64,000 bases of DNA from Polycyclovorans sp964425915 (GCA_964425915.1 CAYROO010000004.1:1-64000); one strand, 5' to 3'; counted from the first letter of the stretch, positions 24,909-35,160 are shown. Numbers and translations: made by a program. Notes: generated by a model from the letters alone, not told the origin.

Positions 24909-26092
24909 GGCTGATGCCCCGCGTGTCCCATGCGGTTGAAGCTGCCGCGCAGGCTGGCCTCGGAGTCGATCAGGAATTGGCCGGAAACCACCACCTGTTG
25001 TCCGGCGTGCAGGCCCTCCAGGATGGCCGTCTCATCGCCGTACTCGTCGCCAGCGACCACCTGCAGCGGCCGAAAGTGTCCGTCGTCCTCCGCCAGAATC
25101 ACGGTGGTGCGCTCGCCGGTGCGAATCAGGGCCTCGGTGGGAATCCACAGCTGATCGGCATCGGCGTCGCGCTGGAATCGCAGCTGCGCCAGCATGCCAG
25201 GTCGCATCCGACCTTCCGGATTGTCCACCACCAGTCGCACGCCGATGGTGCGACTGTCGGGGGTCAGTGTGGGCTCGAACGCCGCCACGGTGGCGCTGAA
25301 CGGGCGATCAAACGCGCCAGGAACGCGTACTTCGACGCGCTGCCCGACCGCCACACTGCGGGTCAACGCCTGTGGGAGTTCGGCCTGCACCCACAGGCGG
25401 CTGAAATCGGTCAACTCCATGAGCGGGGCGCCACGACCCACCTCGGCGCCTTCGCGCGCCAACAGGGCGGTGACCACGCCATCACCCGGTGCGCGCAGGG
25501 TGGCGGCGTCGGCGCCGCCACCGAGATGACGCAGGCGCTGCTGCGCGCCGGCAATCAGCGCCGGGTCCTGTAGCCGTTTCGCCAGGGCGAGGGCCTCCTC
25601 GGCAGCGGTCAGGTCCGGCGCGTACAGGGTCGCCAGCGGCTGACCAGCACGGACCGCATCGCCAACGGCGTTGACGTGCAAGGTCTCGATCCAGCCCTCT
25701 GCCCGCGCCGTCACCGTGACGATGCGACGCTCGTCGGCCACCAGCTGGGCGCTGGTGGTGACCGTGGACGTGGCGGTCCCCTGGCGGACCGACGCTGTGC
25801 GGATGCCCAGTTGCTGGGCCATGGCCGGGGCCACTTGCACCCTGGGGACGTCATCGAGTTCGGTGGGTGTAGAGGCGCGCGGAATCAGGGCCATTCCACA
25901 GATTGGGCATTGCCCCGGCGCATCGAGGTCCACCTCGGGATGCATCGCGCAGGTGTAGCGCGTTTCCGCCTGTGCATGCGCATGATCGTCGTTGGTCGCT
26001 GCGGCAACTGGCGCGCTGCTGCGTGCCGCCCACCAGGCGCCACCGATGGCCGCCACGGCGGCGATCAGCAGAAGTGTCAATAGGGTTTTCAT
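24905..26092 (-). CDS. cusB: CusB-type periplasmic adaptor with heavy-metal-binding domain
   Basis: The 395-residue membrane-fusion protein has an N-terminal anchor (LLTLLLIAAVAAIGGAWWA). Next comes a YHS-like heavy-metal-binding domain at about 40-70 (YTCAMHP, then CPICGMALIP), and then the lipoyl, hairpin and beta-barrel domains. It links the pump to the outer-membrane channel and passes metal to it. I chose the ATG at 26092 because the longer frame lies inside cusC. Both ends overlap neighbours by four bases (ATGA), consistent with one polycistronic mRNA. The CxxCGM motif fits copper or silver. Confidence 0.92.
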   Translation of the reverse strand: MKTLLTLLLIAAVAAIGGAWWAARSSAPVAAATNDDHAHAQAETRYTCAMHPEVDLDAPGQCPICGMALIPRASTPTELDDVPRVQVAPAMAQQLGIRTASVRQGTATSTVTTSAQLVADERRIVTVTARAEGWIETLHVNAVGDAVRAGQPLATLYAPDLTAAEEALALAKRLQDPALIAGAQQRLRHLGGGADAATLRAPGDGVVTALLAREGAEVGRGAPLMELTDFSRLWVQAELPQALTRSVAVGQRVEVRVPGAFDRPFSATVAAFEPTLTPDSRTIGVRLVVDNPEGRMRPGMLAQLRFQRDADADQLWIPTEALIRTGERTTVILAEDDGHFRPLQVVAGDEYGDETAILEGLHAGQQVVVSGQFLIDSEASLRGSFNRMGHAGHQP

Positions 26093-27387
26093 GGCGTGGG
26101 ATTCCAGTGAGGAAGCGGGGGCATGGCGCCCAGGGCTTCGAGTTCGATGTGGCGCAGTGCGGCCTGATAACGCAGGTCGAGCGCCGCCAGCCGCAGGGCC
26201 AGCAGTTGTCTCCGTGCGTTGAGTACGTCGGACAGGTCCTCGCGGCCGCTGCGCCATCCTGCGAGGGCGGCCGACACCTGTGCCTCCGCGGTGGGTAGCA
26301 AGCCATCCTGATACTGCTGCTGCCGCGCGTGCAGGCGCTGCCACTCGTGATAGGCGGCGCGTAATTGCGCATGGAGTTGGCGCCGCGTGTCCTCGGCCCG
26401 CGCGGCGCTGGCCTCGAGGTCCGCACTGGCGGCCGTTTGGCGCTGTGACTGGCGGTTGGCGGTCAACCAGGGCAAGTCCATCCCCACCTGCAGGGTCAAC
26501 ATCTCGCTATAGGCGCTGCGGTAGCCAATGCCGATCTCGGTACGAAAGTCGGGCCGGTCGTCCGCTTTGGCGCGGCGCAAGGCCGTGGTCTGGCGGCGCA
26601 GTTGTGCGAGGTCGGCGGCCAGTCGAGGGTGATGCTCCAGCTGCGCCAGGGCGGCCGACATCGGGATCGGATCAGGCCATTCCGGTAGCGTCTGGCTGAC
26701 CGTCTGTGGCGCTGCTGACGGCAGCCATCGCGTGAGCTGACTGCGGGCGACCGCGATGGCCTGATCCTCGGCATCGATCCGGTCCTGCTGTTCGGCAACG
26801 GCCAGCTGGGCCGCCAACAACGCAGACTGCCGCGATGCACCGGCCTGGCGGAAGGCGATGGCGGCGGCCTCGGCCTCGGCCTCGGCGTTGATCAGGTCTT
26901 CGGTCAGCAACTGATGTCGCTGCTGCCCTCGCCAAAGCGTTAGCCAGTCGCGTGATACCGCGGCCCTCAGGTCGAGCCGAAGCGCGGCCTGCTGCTGCGT
27001 CCGCAACACGGCTTCGGCTGTCGCCAGTGCATGGTCGGCATCGCGCTTTGCGCGATTGGGGAAGCGCTGCTGCAGGCTCAGCCCGACCTGCGACATGGGT
27101 TCGCGGTCGAGGCGGCCGGCCCCGTCGCCGTTCACCGGCAGTCCGGCGATGCCGGCCATGAGCTCCGGTGGGGGTAGGGCGCGGTCCGCCTCGGCGCGCG
27201 CTGCCCAGGCGATCCGCTCGGCCGCCAATGCCTGCAATAACGGATGATGGTTCAGTGCCGCTGAACGGGCAGCGCTGAAGCTCAGCGGCGGCGCATCGGT
27301 TGGCGGTTTCGACCATAACAGCGGGCTTGCCAGCAACAACGGCAAGCCGATGAGGCGCCACGATGGGCGCCAGGCAGCAAAGCACAT
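26089..27387 (-). CDS. cusC: CusC/TolC-type outer-membrane efflux channel
   Basis: The 432-residue protein has a signal peptide (LIGLPLLLASPLLWSKP) and the internally repeated alpha-helical OEP domains: ARSAALNHHPLLQALAAERIAWAARAEADRALPPPELMAGI, then LQQRFP and a C-terminal EAQVSAALAGWRSGREDLSDVLNARRQLLAL. It forms the trimeric exit duct for CusBA. Heavy-metal channels of this kind keep the GL/PELMAGIAGLP motif. It is first of the cusCBA operon, 56 bases after a small Cys/His/Met-rich protein gene. Confidence 0.9.
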   Translation of the reverse strand: MCFAAWRPSWRLIGLPLLLASPLLWSKPPTDAPPLSFSAARSAALNHHPLLQALAAERIAWAARAEADRALPPPELMAGIAGLPVNGDGAGRLDREPMSQVGLSLQQRFPNRAKRDADHALATAEAVLRTQQQAALRLDLRAAVSRDWLTLWRGQQRHQLLTEDLINAEAEAEAAAIAFRQAGASRQSALLAAQLAVAEQQDRIDAEDQAIAVARSQLTRWLPSAAPQTVSQTLPEWPDPIPMSAALAQLEHHPRLAADLAQLRRQTTALRRAKADDRPDFRTEIGIGYRSAYSEMLTLQVGMDLPWLTANRQSQRQTAASADLEASAARAEDTRRQLHAQLRAAYHEWQRLHARQQQYQDGLLPTAEAQVSAALAGWRSGREDLSDVLNARRQLLALRLAALDLRYQAALRHIELEALGAMPPLPHWNPTP

Positions 27388-27443
27388 GATGAATCTCCAC
27401 GGTCGGGCAGTGCCCGCGGCGGCTCAGGTGGAGCCGGTCAATC

Positions 27444-27815
27444 TCAGCCGTGGAGTGAAATGGGCGGACGCAGCCGTGGGCTCCCACGCGGCGGCGGAAG
27501 CGTCAATGTGCGTGATGCGATGTGCAGCTGGACGGAGGCAAACACCGGCATGGCGGGGATTTCGGCCAGACTCAGGTGGCCGAGCATGCAGGCCGCCATG
27601 TGCGGGCAGTCCTCGTCGCAACAGTCGCTTGCCAGCGGATCCCCCGACATCGATGAAGCCGCAGTCGTGGCCGTGCCATGGCAGGCGGGACGACCGGTGT
27701 CGTCGTCGGCGGACGGCGCTGCAAGGGCCGGTGGGGCAGCCGCCACCGCCAGCGCCTGCAGCATCAGCAGCAGCGCCATCGGTGCGGACCACCAGGACCG
27801 GGAGCGTCGATTCAT
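27444..27815 (-). CDS. Small exported Cys/His/Met-rich protein upstream of cusCBA
   Basis: The 123-residue protein has a signal peptide (APMALLLMLQALAVAAAPPALA). The mature part has a compact metal-ligand cluster, DCCDEDCPHMAACMLGH, and an upstream RPACHG. Small proteins with this layout (CopL, CzcI, DUF2946-like) are common at the start of copper and cobalt/zinc efflux operons. It may bind or sense metal in the periplasm. I chose the ATG at 27815; the open frame extends much further upstream but into the divergent OPT gene. It is divergent from the OPT transporter. Confidence 0.75.
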   Translation of the reverse strand: MNRRSRSWWSAPMALLLMLQALAVAAAPPALAAPSADDDTGRPACHGTATTAASSMSGDPLASDCCDEDCPHMAACMLGHLSLAEIPAMPVFASVQLHIASRTLTLPPPRGSPRLRPPISLHG

Positions 27816-27932
27816 GGTGCATGGACAGTAATCGCCAGCCCGGGGTTCCGCAAGCCGCTCACCTGCGCTACCGTCAGCTCTCCATCCGCTGTGAGATGTC
27901 GACGAGATGTCGAGCGCCATCGGGCTCACCCC

Positions 27933-29675
27933 ATGACGGTCGCGCCCGAACCCCGTGAACTGACCCGCCGCAGCCTGTTGACCGGCGTGGTGATCGGGGT
28001 CCTGCTGACGCCGTGTAACGTCTATTCCGGCCTCAAGATCGGCTGGTCGTTCAATATGTCCATCGTCGCCGCCCTGTTGGCCTACGGTGTCTGGAACTGG
28101 GGTGCGCAGCGGTTTGGCGCAAGGCCCTTCGGCCTGTTGGAAAACAACATCAACCAGACCACCGCATCGTCGGCGGCCTCGATCATCTCGGGGGGGCTGG
28201 TGGCCCCGATTCCGGCACTGGCGTTGTTGACCGGGCAGACCCTGCCGTGGCCGGCGTTGATGCTGTGGGTGGCGGTGGTCAGCCTGCTCGGGGTGGCGGT
28301 CGCCGTGGCATTGCGACGCAGCCTGATCGAAGTGGAAGCGCTGCGCTTCCCGGCGGGCGTGGCCACCGCCGAGACCGTTCGGGAAATCCATGGACGGGGC
28401 CGCGAGGCGCTGTTGCGGGTGCGCGTGCTGCTGGGGGCGCTGGCGGTATCGGCGGCGGCGAAGCTGGGGACCGGAGCCCTGGGATGGGTGGCGATTCCTT
28501 TGGGCCTGCGCCTGGTCGGTCAGGGCGCCATGGCCGGCCGTGTGTTGCCCGGCGGATCACTGGGATTCGCGCTGGACCCGTCACTGTTGCTGGTGGGGTT
28601 CGGGGCCATCATTGGCTTGAGAGCGGGCCTGTCGCTGTTGCTCGGCGCAGTGCTGGCCTGGGGTGTGTTGGCCCCCTGGGTGCTGGCGCGCGGCTGGCTG
28701 GATCCGGCGCGCCTGGTCGACGGCGGATTCTGGTTTCCGGTGCTGGTGGAATGGCTGTTATGGCCGGGGGTGGCGTTGATGGTGACCGCGGCGCTGACCC
28801 GCTTTGTGCGGGTGCTGTGGCGGCGGCCACGGCCTACCAAGGCAGCCTCGGTCGGCGGTGAGGTGCCGCGCCGCGCCTTTTGGCTCGGCTTTTCGGTGAC
28901 CTTGACGATGGCGGTACTGGCGCAGCACTGGTTGTTCGACATCGACTTGCTGACGGCGGTGCTGGCGGTTTTGCTGGCCTACGGGCTTGCGGTGGTGGCG
29001 GCACGGGTGGTGGGGGAGACCGGCATTCCGCCCATCGGCGCCCTCGGCAAGGTGTCGCAGCTCAGCTTCGGCGTGCTGGCGCCGGCCAACCTCACCGCCA
29101 ACCTGATGACAGCGAATGTTGCCGGGGGGGCCGCCGGTCAGTGCGCAGATCTCCTCAATGACCTGAAAACCGGACAGATGGTGGGCGCCACCCCGCGACT
29201 GCAGGTGTGGGCGCAGGTGGCCGGAATCCTGGCGGGCAGCGTGGCGGGGACCTTGGCCTATCTGGTGTTGATCCCGGATCCGGCGGGCATGCTGATCAGC
29301 CGCGAATGGCCAGCGCCTGCTGTGGTGACCTGGAAGGCGGTGGCGGAGGTGCTGTCCGGTGGCCTTGCAGCGGTACCCTCCGGCGCGCTGCCGGCGATGG
29401 CGGTGGCGGGGCTGGTGGGCGTGGCCATGGCGCTGGCCGAAGAGACCCGTGTCGGCCGCTGGCTGCCCAGCGCGCCAGCTGCGGGGCTGGCTTTTGTGAT
29501 TCCCGCCGCCAACAGTCTCAGCCTCTGCCTTGGCGCGGTGCTGGCGGCGGCCATCGCTGCCCGCTGGCCGAGGATGGCGCAGCGCTTCACCTTGCCGGTG
29601 GCGGCCGGTTTGGTGGCCGGAGAGAGCCTCACCGGCGTCGGACAGGCGCTGTGGTCGATGCTATGGCCGAGGTGA
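27933..29675 (+). CDS. OPT-family oligopeptide or metal-chelate transporter
   Basis: The 580-residue inner-membrane protein has about fourteen to sixteen hydrophobic segments. OPT marks are LLTPCNVYSGLKIGWSFNMSI near the start, the LLENNINQTTASSAASIISGG motif near residue 65, and VGETGIPPIGALGKVSQL in the second half. OPT proteins move peptides or metal-chelates by proton symport; which applies here is unknown. I chose the ATG at 27933 (residue before it in this frame is shadow of the divergent gene). It is divergent from the Cus-operon small protein, so a link to metal handling is possible. LuxR follows after 87 bases. Confidence 0.88.
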   Translation: MTVAPEPRELTRRSLLTGVVIGVLLTPCNVYSGLKIGWSFNMSIVAALLAYGVWNWGAQRFGARPFGLLENNINQTTASSAASIISGGLVAPIPALALLTGQTLPWPALMLWVAVVSLLGVAVAVALRRSLIEVEALRFPAGVATAETVREIHGRGREALLRVRVLLGALAVSAAAKLGTGALGWVAIPLGLRLVGQGAMAGRVLPGGSLGFALDPSLLLVGFGAIIGLRAGLSLLLGAVLAWGVLAPWVLARGWLDPARLVDGGFWFPVLVEWLLWPGVALMVTAALTRFVRVLWRRPRPTKAASVGGEVPRRAFWLGFSVTLTMAVLAQHWLFDIDLLTAVLAVLLAYGLAVVAARVVGETGIPPIGALGKVSQLSFGVLAPANLTANLMTANVAGGAAGQCADLLNDLKTGQMVGATPRLQVWAQVAGILAGSVAGTLAYLVLIPDPAGMLISREWPAPAVVTWKAVAEVLSGGLAAVPSGALPAMAVAGLVGVAMALAEETRVGRWLPSAPAAGLAFVIPAANSLSLCLGAVLAAAIAARWPRMAQRFTLPVAAGLVAGESLTGVGQALWSMLWPR

Positions 29676-29762
29676 ACGCTTGGCGCGGAGCCCGCGACTC
29701 GACTAGTCTTCGGGGCATAACAACGGCGGATCATGAGGTCCGCTCCCTGGAGAGAGCAGTCT

Positions 29763-32456
29763 ATGGGCTCTGCCCCCCGAGACGAAGGCCCCGCTGCGAC
29801 GGCAGTGTGCGCCCACAAGCTGTACGCGCCGCCGGCGCCGGCGCGGGCCATTCCGCGACTGGCGCTGCTCGACCGTCTGCTGGGACCGGGACGGCCGTCG
29901 GTTGCCTTGCTGCAGGGTCCGGCTGGACACGGCAAGACCACCCTGCTGCAACAGCTGCGCTCCGCCTGCGAAGCCCAGGGCATGATCACCGGCTGGCTAA
30001 CCCTCGACGAAGCCGATAACGACCCGCGTCGGTTTTTCCCGCATATGGCGCAACTGATCCGTGCGGTCACCGGTAGCACGCCGAAGTCGGCCGGTGCACC
30101 CCGCTGGCAGCGGCAATCGGACCAGATCATCGATGCGCTGATGGCGCTGGAAGGTGCCCCGGCCCTGTTCATCGACGAGTTCCAGACCCTGAGCAGCCGC
30201 GCATTGCAGCAGTTCTTCCGCGAGTTGCTGGAACGCATCCCGGCCCATGTGCACCTGTTCATCGGCAGTCGTTCGGTGCCGGAAGTCGGGTTGTCGCGCC
30301 TGGTGGTGAATGGCCGCGCCCAGGTGGTGCACGCCGATGATCTGCGCTTCTCTGCAGCCGAGGTCCGCACCTTCTTTGAGCAGGCCCATGGGCCGCGCAT
30401 CAGCGAGTCGGAGCTGACCACGATCGTCAGCCGCACCGAGGGCTGGCCGGCGGCGCTGGAGTTGTTTCGGTTGTCGCTCGACAGCCCTCAGGTGCGCAGT
30501 GACCTGACCGATCTGGCGGAATACCGGCCGCGCGATCTCGCCGAGTACCTCACCGACAATGTCCTGGGGCTGCAGTCCCCCGAACTGCAGGACTTCCTGC
30601 TGCGCACCAGCGTGTTGCCGCAGTTCTCGGCGGCGCTCTGCGAGGCCGTCACCGGGCGCGACGATGCACATCAGATGCTGGAAGTGATCAGCCGCTCGGG
30701 GCTGTTCCTGCGCAGCCTCGATGGCAGCGGTCAGTGGTTCAAGTATCACGGCCTGTTCGCCTCGTTCCTGGCCGAGCAGTTTCAGCGGCGCCACTCGGCA
30801 GCGGCGGTGCGCGATATTCATCGGCGTGCGGCCTGTTGGCACCAGGATCATCACCGGGTGGACGATGCCCTGCACCATGCTCTCGCGGCCGGCGACGTCG
30901 AGCACGCCGCCGACCTGCTGGAGGCGTGGTCCGCGCAGCTGATCGCCGATGCCCAGCTGATCACCATGGAACGCTGGCTGGAACGTATCCCTTTCGCCCA
31001 GGTCTCCGCCCGACCTGCCCTGATGGTGAAGGCTGCCTATGCCTTGACCTTCCTGCACCGGCGGCATCGGCTGCCCGCCTACATCGAGGCGCTGGAGCGC
31101 TTTCATCAGGAAGGGCGCGTCGACGCGGCGGTGGTACTGTCAATGATCGCCATTTCGCAGGACGAACAGGCGGAGGCCTTCGAGCGGGTGGCGCGCATTG
31201 ATCTGGAGCGCCATGCGGTGGAGGGCTTTGCTGCCTTCGAGCTGGGTGCCGCCGGCAACCTCGCCGCCTATCGCCATCTGGCGCTGGGTGCGTTCGAGAC
31301 GGCCCATCATCAGCTGGCGCTGGCGCGCATGTTCTCGCAGCGCGGCTCGGCTGCCTTCAGCGGCGGCTACAACCTGGGTGTGACGGCGATGGCACACCTG
31401 GTTCAGGGCAGTCTGCGCCAGGCACTGGAGCTGCTGCAGCGGGCCCAGGCGGAGGCCTGGCTGCACGTCGACAGCTCGCAGGCGTCAGCGGCGCTGGTCG
31501 CCTGTCAGCTGGTGGTGCTCTACGAGGCCAACGAGTTACAGCAGGCTGAGGAGTTGTACGAGCAGCACCGGGAAACCATTGTCGAGTCGACCCTTCCGGA
31601 TTTTGTACTGATTGCGCAGCTGGCGGCGGTGCGCTTGTATGACGCCCGCGGCCGCCACGAGCGCGCCGCGCAGGTGCTGGACGAAACTGAGGGCATGGCC
31701 CGTGACAGCGGCTGGCCGCGACTGGTGAATCTGGTGGGCTGGGAGCGGGTACGGCGGGCGCTGGTGATCGGTCAGCTCGACCATGCGCGGCTGCTCGCCG
31801 AGCGTCTCAGCGCACCGGAGGACGGAGCCGCGCGGGTGATCAGCTTGGCTGAGGATGTGGCTGATCCGACGCTCTGCACGGTTCGGTTGGCACTGGCGGA
31901 AGGGGCGCTGGCCGACGCCGAGTCGGCCTTGGAGCGGTCCTTTGCGGTGCAGCCGGATCGGCAGTACCGGCAACTGCGCCTGCAGCTGCTGTCGGCCCTG
32001 CTATACCGCCGACGCGATGCCCGGGTGGCGGCCCAACGCGCCCTTGAGACAGCGCTGCGCATCGGCATGAACGGGGGATATCTGCGCTGTTTCCTCGATG
32101 AGGGCCCCGGAGTGGTCGACCTCCTGCGTCAGTGCTGCCAGAACCTGATGGGGCGGGGCGAGCCGGACAGCCAGGCGATGCGGCACTACGTGGAGCGATT
32201 GCTGGAGGCCTCGGGAACGGATCTGGGTAGCCGGCGCCGCGCCGCCACCGAGCCCCCGCTGGAGCCGCTGACCGACCGTGAGACCGAGATGCTCGTGCGT
32301 TTGGCCAATGGGGCCTCCAATAAGGTGATGGCACGGGAAAGCTTCGTTTCCGAGAACACCATCAAGTTCCACCTGAAGAATATCTACGCCAAGTTGGGGG
32401 TGACCAGCCGACTGCAGGCCATCGCTGCGGCGCGCAATCAGGGCCTGATCGACTGA
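29763..32456 (+). CDS. MalT-like LuxR-family ATP-dependent transcriptional activator
   Basis: The 897-residue LAL-type regulator has Walker A GPAGHGKT (52-59), a Walker B-like ALFIDEFQTL near 145, a long helical middle with TPR-like repeats, and a C-terminal LuxR helix-turn-helix (LTDRETEMLVRLANGASNKVMARE, then SENTIKFHLKNIYAKLGV). Such proteins are activated by a ligand and ATP. GGAGAG eight bases before the ATG at 29763 decides the start over one 30 bases upstream. It stands directly before the RND/DUF1329/YCF48/DUF1302 operon, and is its likely activator. The candidate operator is the CTACCC pair at 32474. Confidence 0.92.
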   Translation: MGSAPRDEGPAATAVCAHKLYAPPAPARAIPRLALLDRLLGPGRPSVALLQGPAGHGKTTLLQQLRSACEAQGMITGWLTLDEADNDPRRFFPHMAQLIRAVTGSTPKSAGAPRWQRQSDQIIDALMALEGAPALFIDEFQTLSSRALQQFFRELLERIPAHVHLFIGSRSVPEVGLSRLVVNGRAQVVHADDLRFSAAEVRTFFEQAHGPRISESELTTIVSRTEGWPAALELFRLSLDSPQVRSDLTDLAEYRPRDLAEYLTDNVLGLQSPELQDFLLRTSVLPQFSAALCEAVTGRDDAHQMLEVISRSGLFLRSLDGSGQWFKYHGLFASFLAEQFQRRHSAAAVRDIHRRAACWHQDHHRVDDALHHALAAGDVEHAADLLEAWSAQLIADAQLITMERWLERIPFAQVSARPALMVKAAYALTFLHRRHRLPAYIEALERFHQEGRVDAAVVLSMIAISQDEQAEAFERVARIDLERHAVEGFAAFELGAAGNLAAYRHLALGAFETAHHQLALARMFSQRGSAAFSGGYNLGVTAMAHLVQGSLRQALELLQRAQAEAWLHVDSSQASAALVACQLVVLYEANELQQAEELYEQHRETIVESTLPDFVLIAQLAAVRLYDARGRHERAAQVLDETEGMARDSGWPRLVNLVGWERVRRALVIGQLDHARLLAERLSAPEDGAARVISLAEDVADPTLCTVRLALAEGALADAESALERSFAVQPDRQYRQLRLQLLSALLYRRRDARVAAQRALETALRIGMNGGYLRCFLDEGPGVVDLLRQCCQNLMGRGEPDSQAMRHYVERLLEASGTDLGSRRRAATEPPLEPLTDRETEMLVRLANGASNKVMARESFVSENTIKFHLKNIYAKLGVTSRLQAIAAARNQGLID

Positions 32457-32473
32457 CTGGCCTCCCCCAACCG

Positions 32474-32496
32474 GGGTAGGGGGGCAAAAACTACCC
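32474..32496. promoter_or_regulatory. Candidate operator: GGGTAG-N11-CTACCC
   Basis: The inverted hexamer pair lies 18 bases after the LuxR stop and 208 bases before the RND start. The stretch CAAAAACTACCC (32485-32496) is nearly identical to CAAAACTACCC in front of the SDR operon at 42808. The same hexamer in inverted form at both operons suggests a shared regulator, most simply the LuxR protein. The 246-bp spacer shows no gene. Confidence 0.55.
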
Positions 32497-32703
32497 TTTG
32501 AGGTGGGGCGTCCCTCCCCACCGGCCGTGCCTAATCGGATGCACGAGGACCCGCACCCGGACCCGGGGCGGGCGAAACAAAAAGAGAGAGAGGAGAGCAG
32601 ACTTGCGGCCTGTCGATAGCGTGGTCGGCGTAGCGTTGCAGCGTGAAACGCGCCAGCGTGCCGGTAGTTGGGCGGCCCCCGTGGTCGCGCGGCGGAGTGT
32701 CTC

Positions 32704-35160
32704 ATGCACGCGTTGAGATTCCGTCTGGCGCGGTGGGTCATGCGTCACCGCAAGCTGTCCATGCTTGGCTTCGTGCTGATCACCATCGGGTTCGGCATGG
32801 GTCTCCCGGGCGTTCAGCTGAAAACGATTTTCTCGGACCTGCTGCCCAAGGACGATCCTTTTGTCCAGGTCTACAAGGACCACCCGAATTTCGGCAATCC
32901 GCTGACGATGACGGTGATGATCCAGCGCAAGGACGGCGATATCTACAACGCCGAGACCCTGCAGAAGGTCTGGCAGATGACCCGCGACATCGACCTGTCG
33001 CCCGGCGTGGACCACGACCAGATTCTGTCGATTGCCACCGAAAAGGCCCGTTATGCCGAGGCCACGCCCTACGGCATCGATATGCGGCCGCTCATGGAAG
33101 ACCGGGTTCCTGCCACGCCGGAGGAGCTGGCGGAGTTTCGCGAGCGGGTCGAGAAGTCGCCCAACAGCCGTGAGTTCCTGATCTCGCGGGACAACTCCGC
33201 GACCTTGGTGCACGCCACCTTCATCGAGCGCCTGCTCGATTATGGCGTCGCCTTCGAGTACGTCCAGGGTTTGGTGGAGGCGGCTCGCGACGAGGATCAT
33301 GACGTTTACTTGGCCGGCCAGCCGGCCCTGACCGGCTGGGTCTACCAGTATCAGTCCGAGATGATCGGCATCTTCGCCATCACGCTGTCGGCACTGGTAC
33401 TGGCGTTGGCGCTGTACATGCGCAACATCGTCGGCATCGTCACACCGATTATCACCAGCACGGTGGCCGCCATCTGGGGCTTTGGCCTGATGGGGTGGCT
33501 GGGTTCGCCGATCGAGCCCCTGCTGATGATTGTGCCGCTGCTGCTGGTGGCGCGATCATTCTCACACTGTGTGCAGTTCACCGAGCGCTACTACGAGATT
33601 TATGCCCAGGTGAAAGATCGCGGCAAGGCGGCCGAAATCACCATGGGCGTGATGATGGCGCCGTCGGTGTTGGGGATCTTCACCGATACCGTGGGGATCT
33701 TCCTGATTGCGATCGCGCCAATTCCGGCAATGGAGCGGTTTGCGCTGTTCTGCGGCTTCTGGGCGATCTGGATGATCCCCACCGGTGTGGTGCTGATTTC
33801 GTTGTTGCTGGCCTCGCTGCCGCCGCCGAAGAACGTGGACCGTCTGGTGGGCGATGGTGAGGAACATGGCGGCTTCCAGCGTCATTTCCAAAGCGTGCTG
33901 CGCGGGGTGTCGTCGCTGACGCACGGTCCGCGGGCGCGGGTCACCACGGTGGTGGTGGCGGCGCTGGCGGTGTTCTCCGTGATCACCGCACTGCAGATCA
34001 AGATCGGCAATCCCGTCGAGGGGTCCAATCTGCTCTGGTATGACTCCGAGTACAACGAGGCGGTCCGTAACATCAACCGCAACTTTCCCGGTGTGAATAC
34101 GCTCGAGATCGTGCTGGAGGCGAAGAATCCGACGGATCCCAGCCGGGTCGCCCGTCAGGCGGAAACGGTGATGACCATGTTCCGCCTGCAGAACTTGATG
34201 GAGCAGGGTGAGGATGCGCCGCGGGCGACGCTGTCCTTCGGCGACTACCTGATGGAAGGCAACCGCTTGTTTGCCGGCGGCCATCCCAAATGGCTACCCA
34301 TTGATCCAGACAATGCGTCGACCAATGCCGCTGCCACCGCCGTGACCCTGGGCAGCAGCACCAAGGCGTTCTCGCATGTGATCGACTTCAACATGCAGAA
34401 CTCGACGGTGTCGCTTTGGTATCAGGACAACAAGCAGGAGACGGTGGATGCGGCGCTGGCTTCGGCGCGCAAGGCACTGGAGGTGGTGGGGACCGATTTC
34501 GAGGCCTTCACCGTCCGCCTCGGCACCGGCACCATCGCGCTGCAGCAGGCAATGAACAACGTAGTGGAACGCTTCCACTGGGTCATTCTCGGCCTGCTCA
34601 ACCTGGCGATCTTTGTGGCCTGCAGCTTCGCCTACCGGTCGATGATGGCGGGTCTGCTGCTGCTGTTGCCGGTGAACCTGTCGAACTTCCTGCTGACCGC
34701 GATCATGCACCTGATGGGCATCGGTCTCGACGTCAACTCGCTGATGGTGGCCGCCATCGGTGTCGGCGTGGGCATCGACTATGGCATCTATCTGCTGTCG
34801 CGCATTTGCGAGGAGTACGACGCCGAGAAGCGCAACTGGGGGCAGGCGATCCTGACCGCCCACACCACCACCGGGAAGGCGATCATGTTCACCGCCAGCA
34901 TCATGCTGCTGGCGATTCTGCCCTGGTACTTCCTGTCCGGCCTGAAGTTCCTGGCCGACATGGGGCTGCTGCTGGTATTCATCATGTTGATCAACATGGT
35001 GCTGGCGCTGGTGGTATTGCCGCTGCTGGTATGGCTGTTGAAGCCGAATTTTGTCGGTCGCAAGGACCTGTTGGTGGGTGAGAGTGTCGATCTCACCGCC
35101 TTTACGGATACTTCGACCACCCCACAACAACTGGACGGCGCCCTGGCGCCCGCAAAGTAA
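32704..35160 (+). CDS. RND-superfamily (MMPL-type) exporter
   Basis: The 818-residue inner-membrane protein has twelve predicted segments in two halves, each with a large periplasmic loop. The sequence LKTIFSDLLPKDDPF after TM1 and the ILGLLNLAIFVACSFAYRSMMAGLLLLLP second-half cluster fit the COG1033 lipid/hydrophobic-exporter group. Acidic residues GVGVGIDYGIYLLSRICEEY in TM10-11 are the proton relay. Relatives (HpnN, MmpL) move lipids and hopanoids. GGAG lies upstream of the ATG at 32704. It heads the DUF1329/YCF48/DUF1302 operon, so it probably energises transfer of a hydrophobic substrate across the envelope. Confidence 0.9.
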   Translation: MHALRFRLARWVMRHRKLSMLGFVLITIGFGMGLPGVQLKTIFSDLLPKDDPFVQVYKDHPNFGNPLTMTVMIQRKDGDIYNAETLQKVWQMTRDIDLSPGVDHDQILSIATEKARYAEATPYGIDMRPLMEDRVPATPEELAEFRERVEKSPNSREFLISRDNSATLVHATFIERLLDYGVAFEYVQGLVEAARDEDHDVYLAGQPALTGWVYQYQSEMIGIFAITLSALVLALALYMRNIVGIVTPIITSTVAAIWGFGLMGWLGSPIEPLLMIVPLLLVARSFSHCVQFTERYYEIYAQVKDRGKAAEITMGVMMAPSVLGIFTDTVGIFLIAIAPIPAMERFALFCGFWAIWMIPTGVVLISLLLASLPPPKNVDRLVGDGEEHGGFQRHFQSVLRGVSSLTHGPRARVTTVVVAALAVFSVITALQIKIGNPVEGSNLLWYDSEYNEAVRNINRNFPGVNTLEIVLEAKNPTDPSRVARQAETVMTMFRLQNLMEQGEDAPRATLSFGDYLMEGNRLFAGGHPKWLPIDPDNASTNAAATAVTLGSSTKAFSHVIDFNMQNSTVSLWYQDNKQETVDAALASARKALEVVGTDFEAFTVRLGTGTIALQQAMNNVVERFHWVILGLLNLAIFVACSFAYRSMMAGLLLLLPVNLSNFLLTAIMHLMGIGLDVNSLMVAAIGVGVGIDYGIYLLSRICEEYDAEKRNWGQAILTAHTTTGKAIMFTASIMLLAILPWYFLSGLKFLADMGLLLVFIMLINMVLALVVLPLLVWLLKPNFVGRKDLLVGESVDLTAFTDTSTTPQQLDGALAPAK

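Noticed and set aside
27444..28391. Extended frame of the small Cys-rich protein (315 codons)
   Set aside because: The extra N-terminal part lies inside the divergent OPT gene and is Gln/His/Arg-rich; the signal peptide begins at the ATG at 27815.
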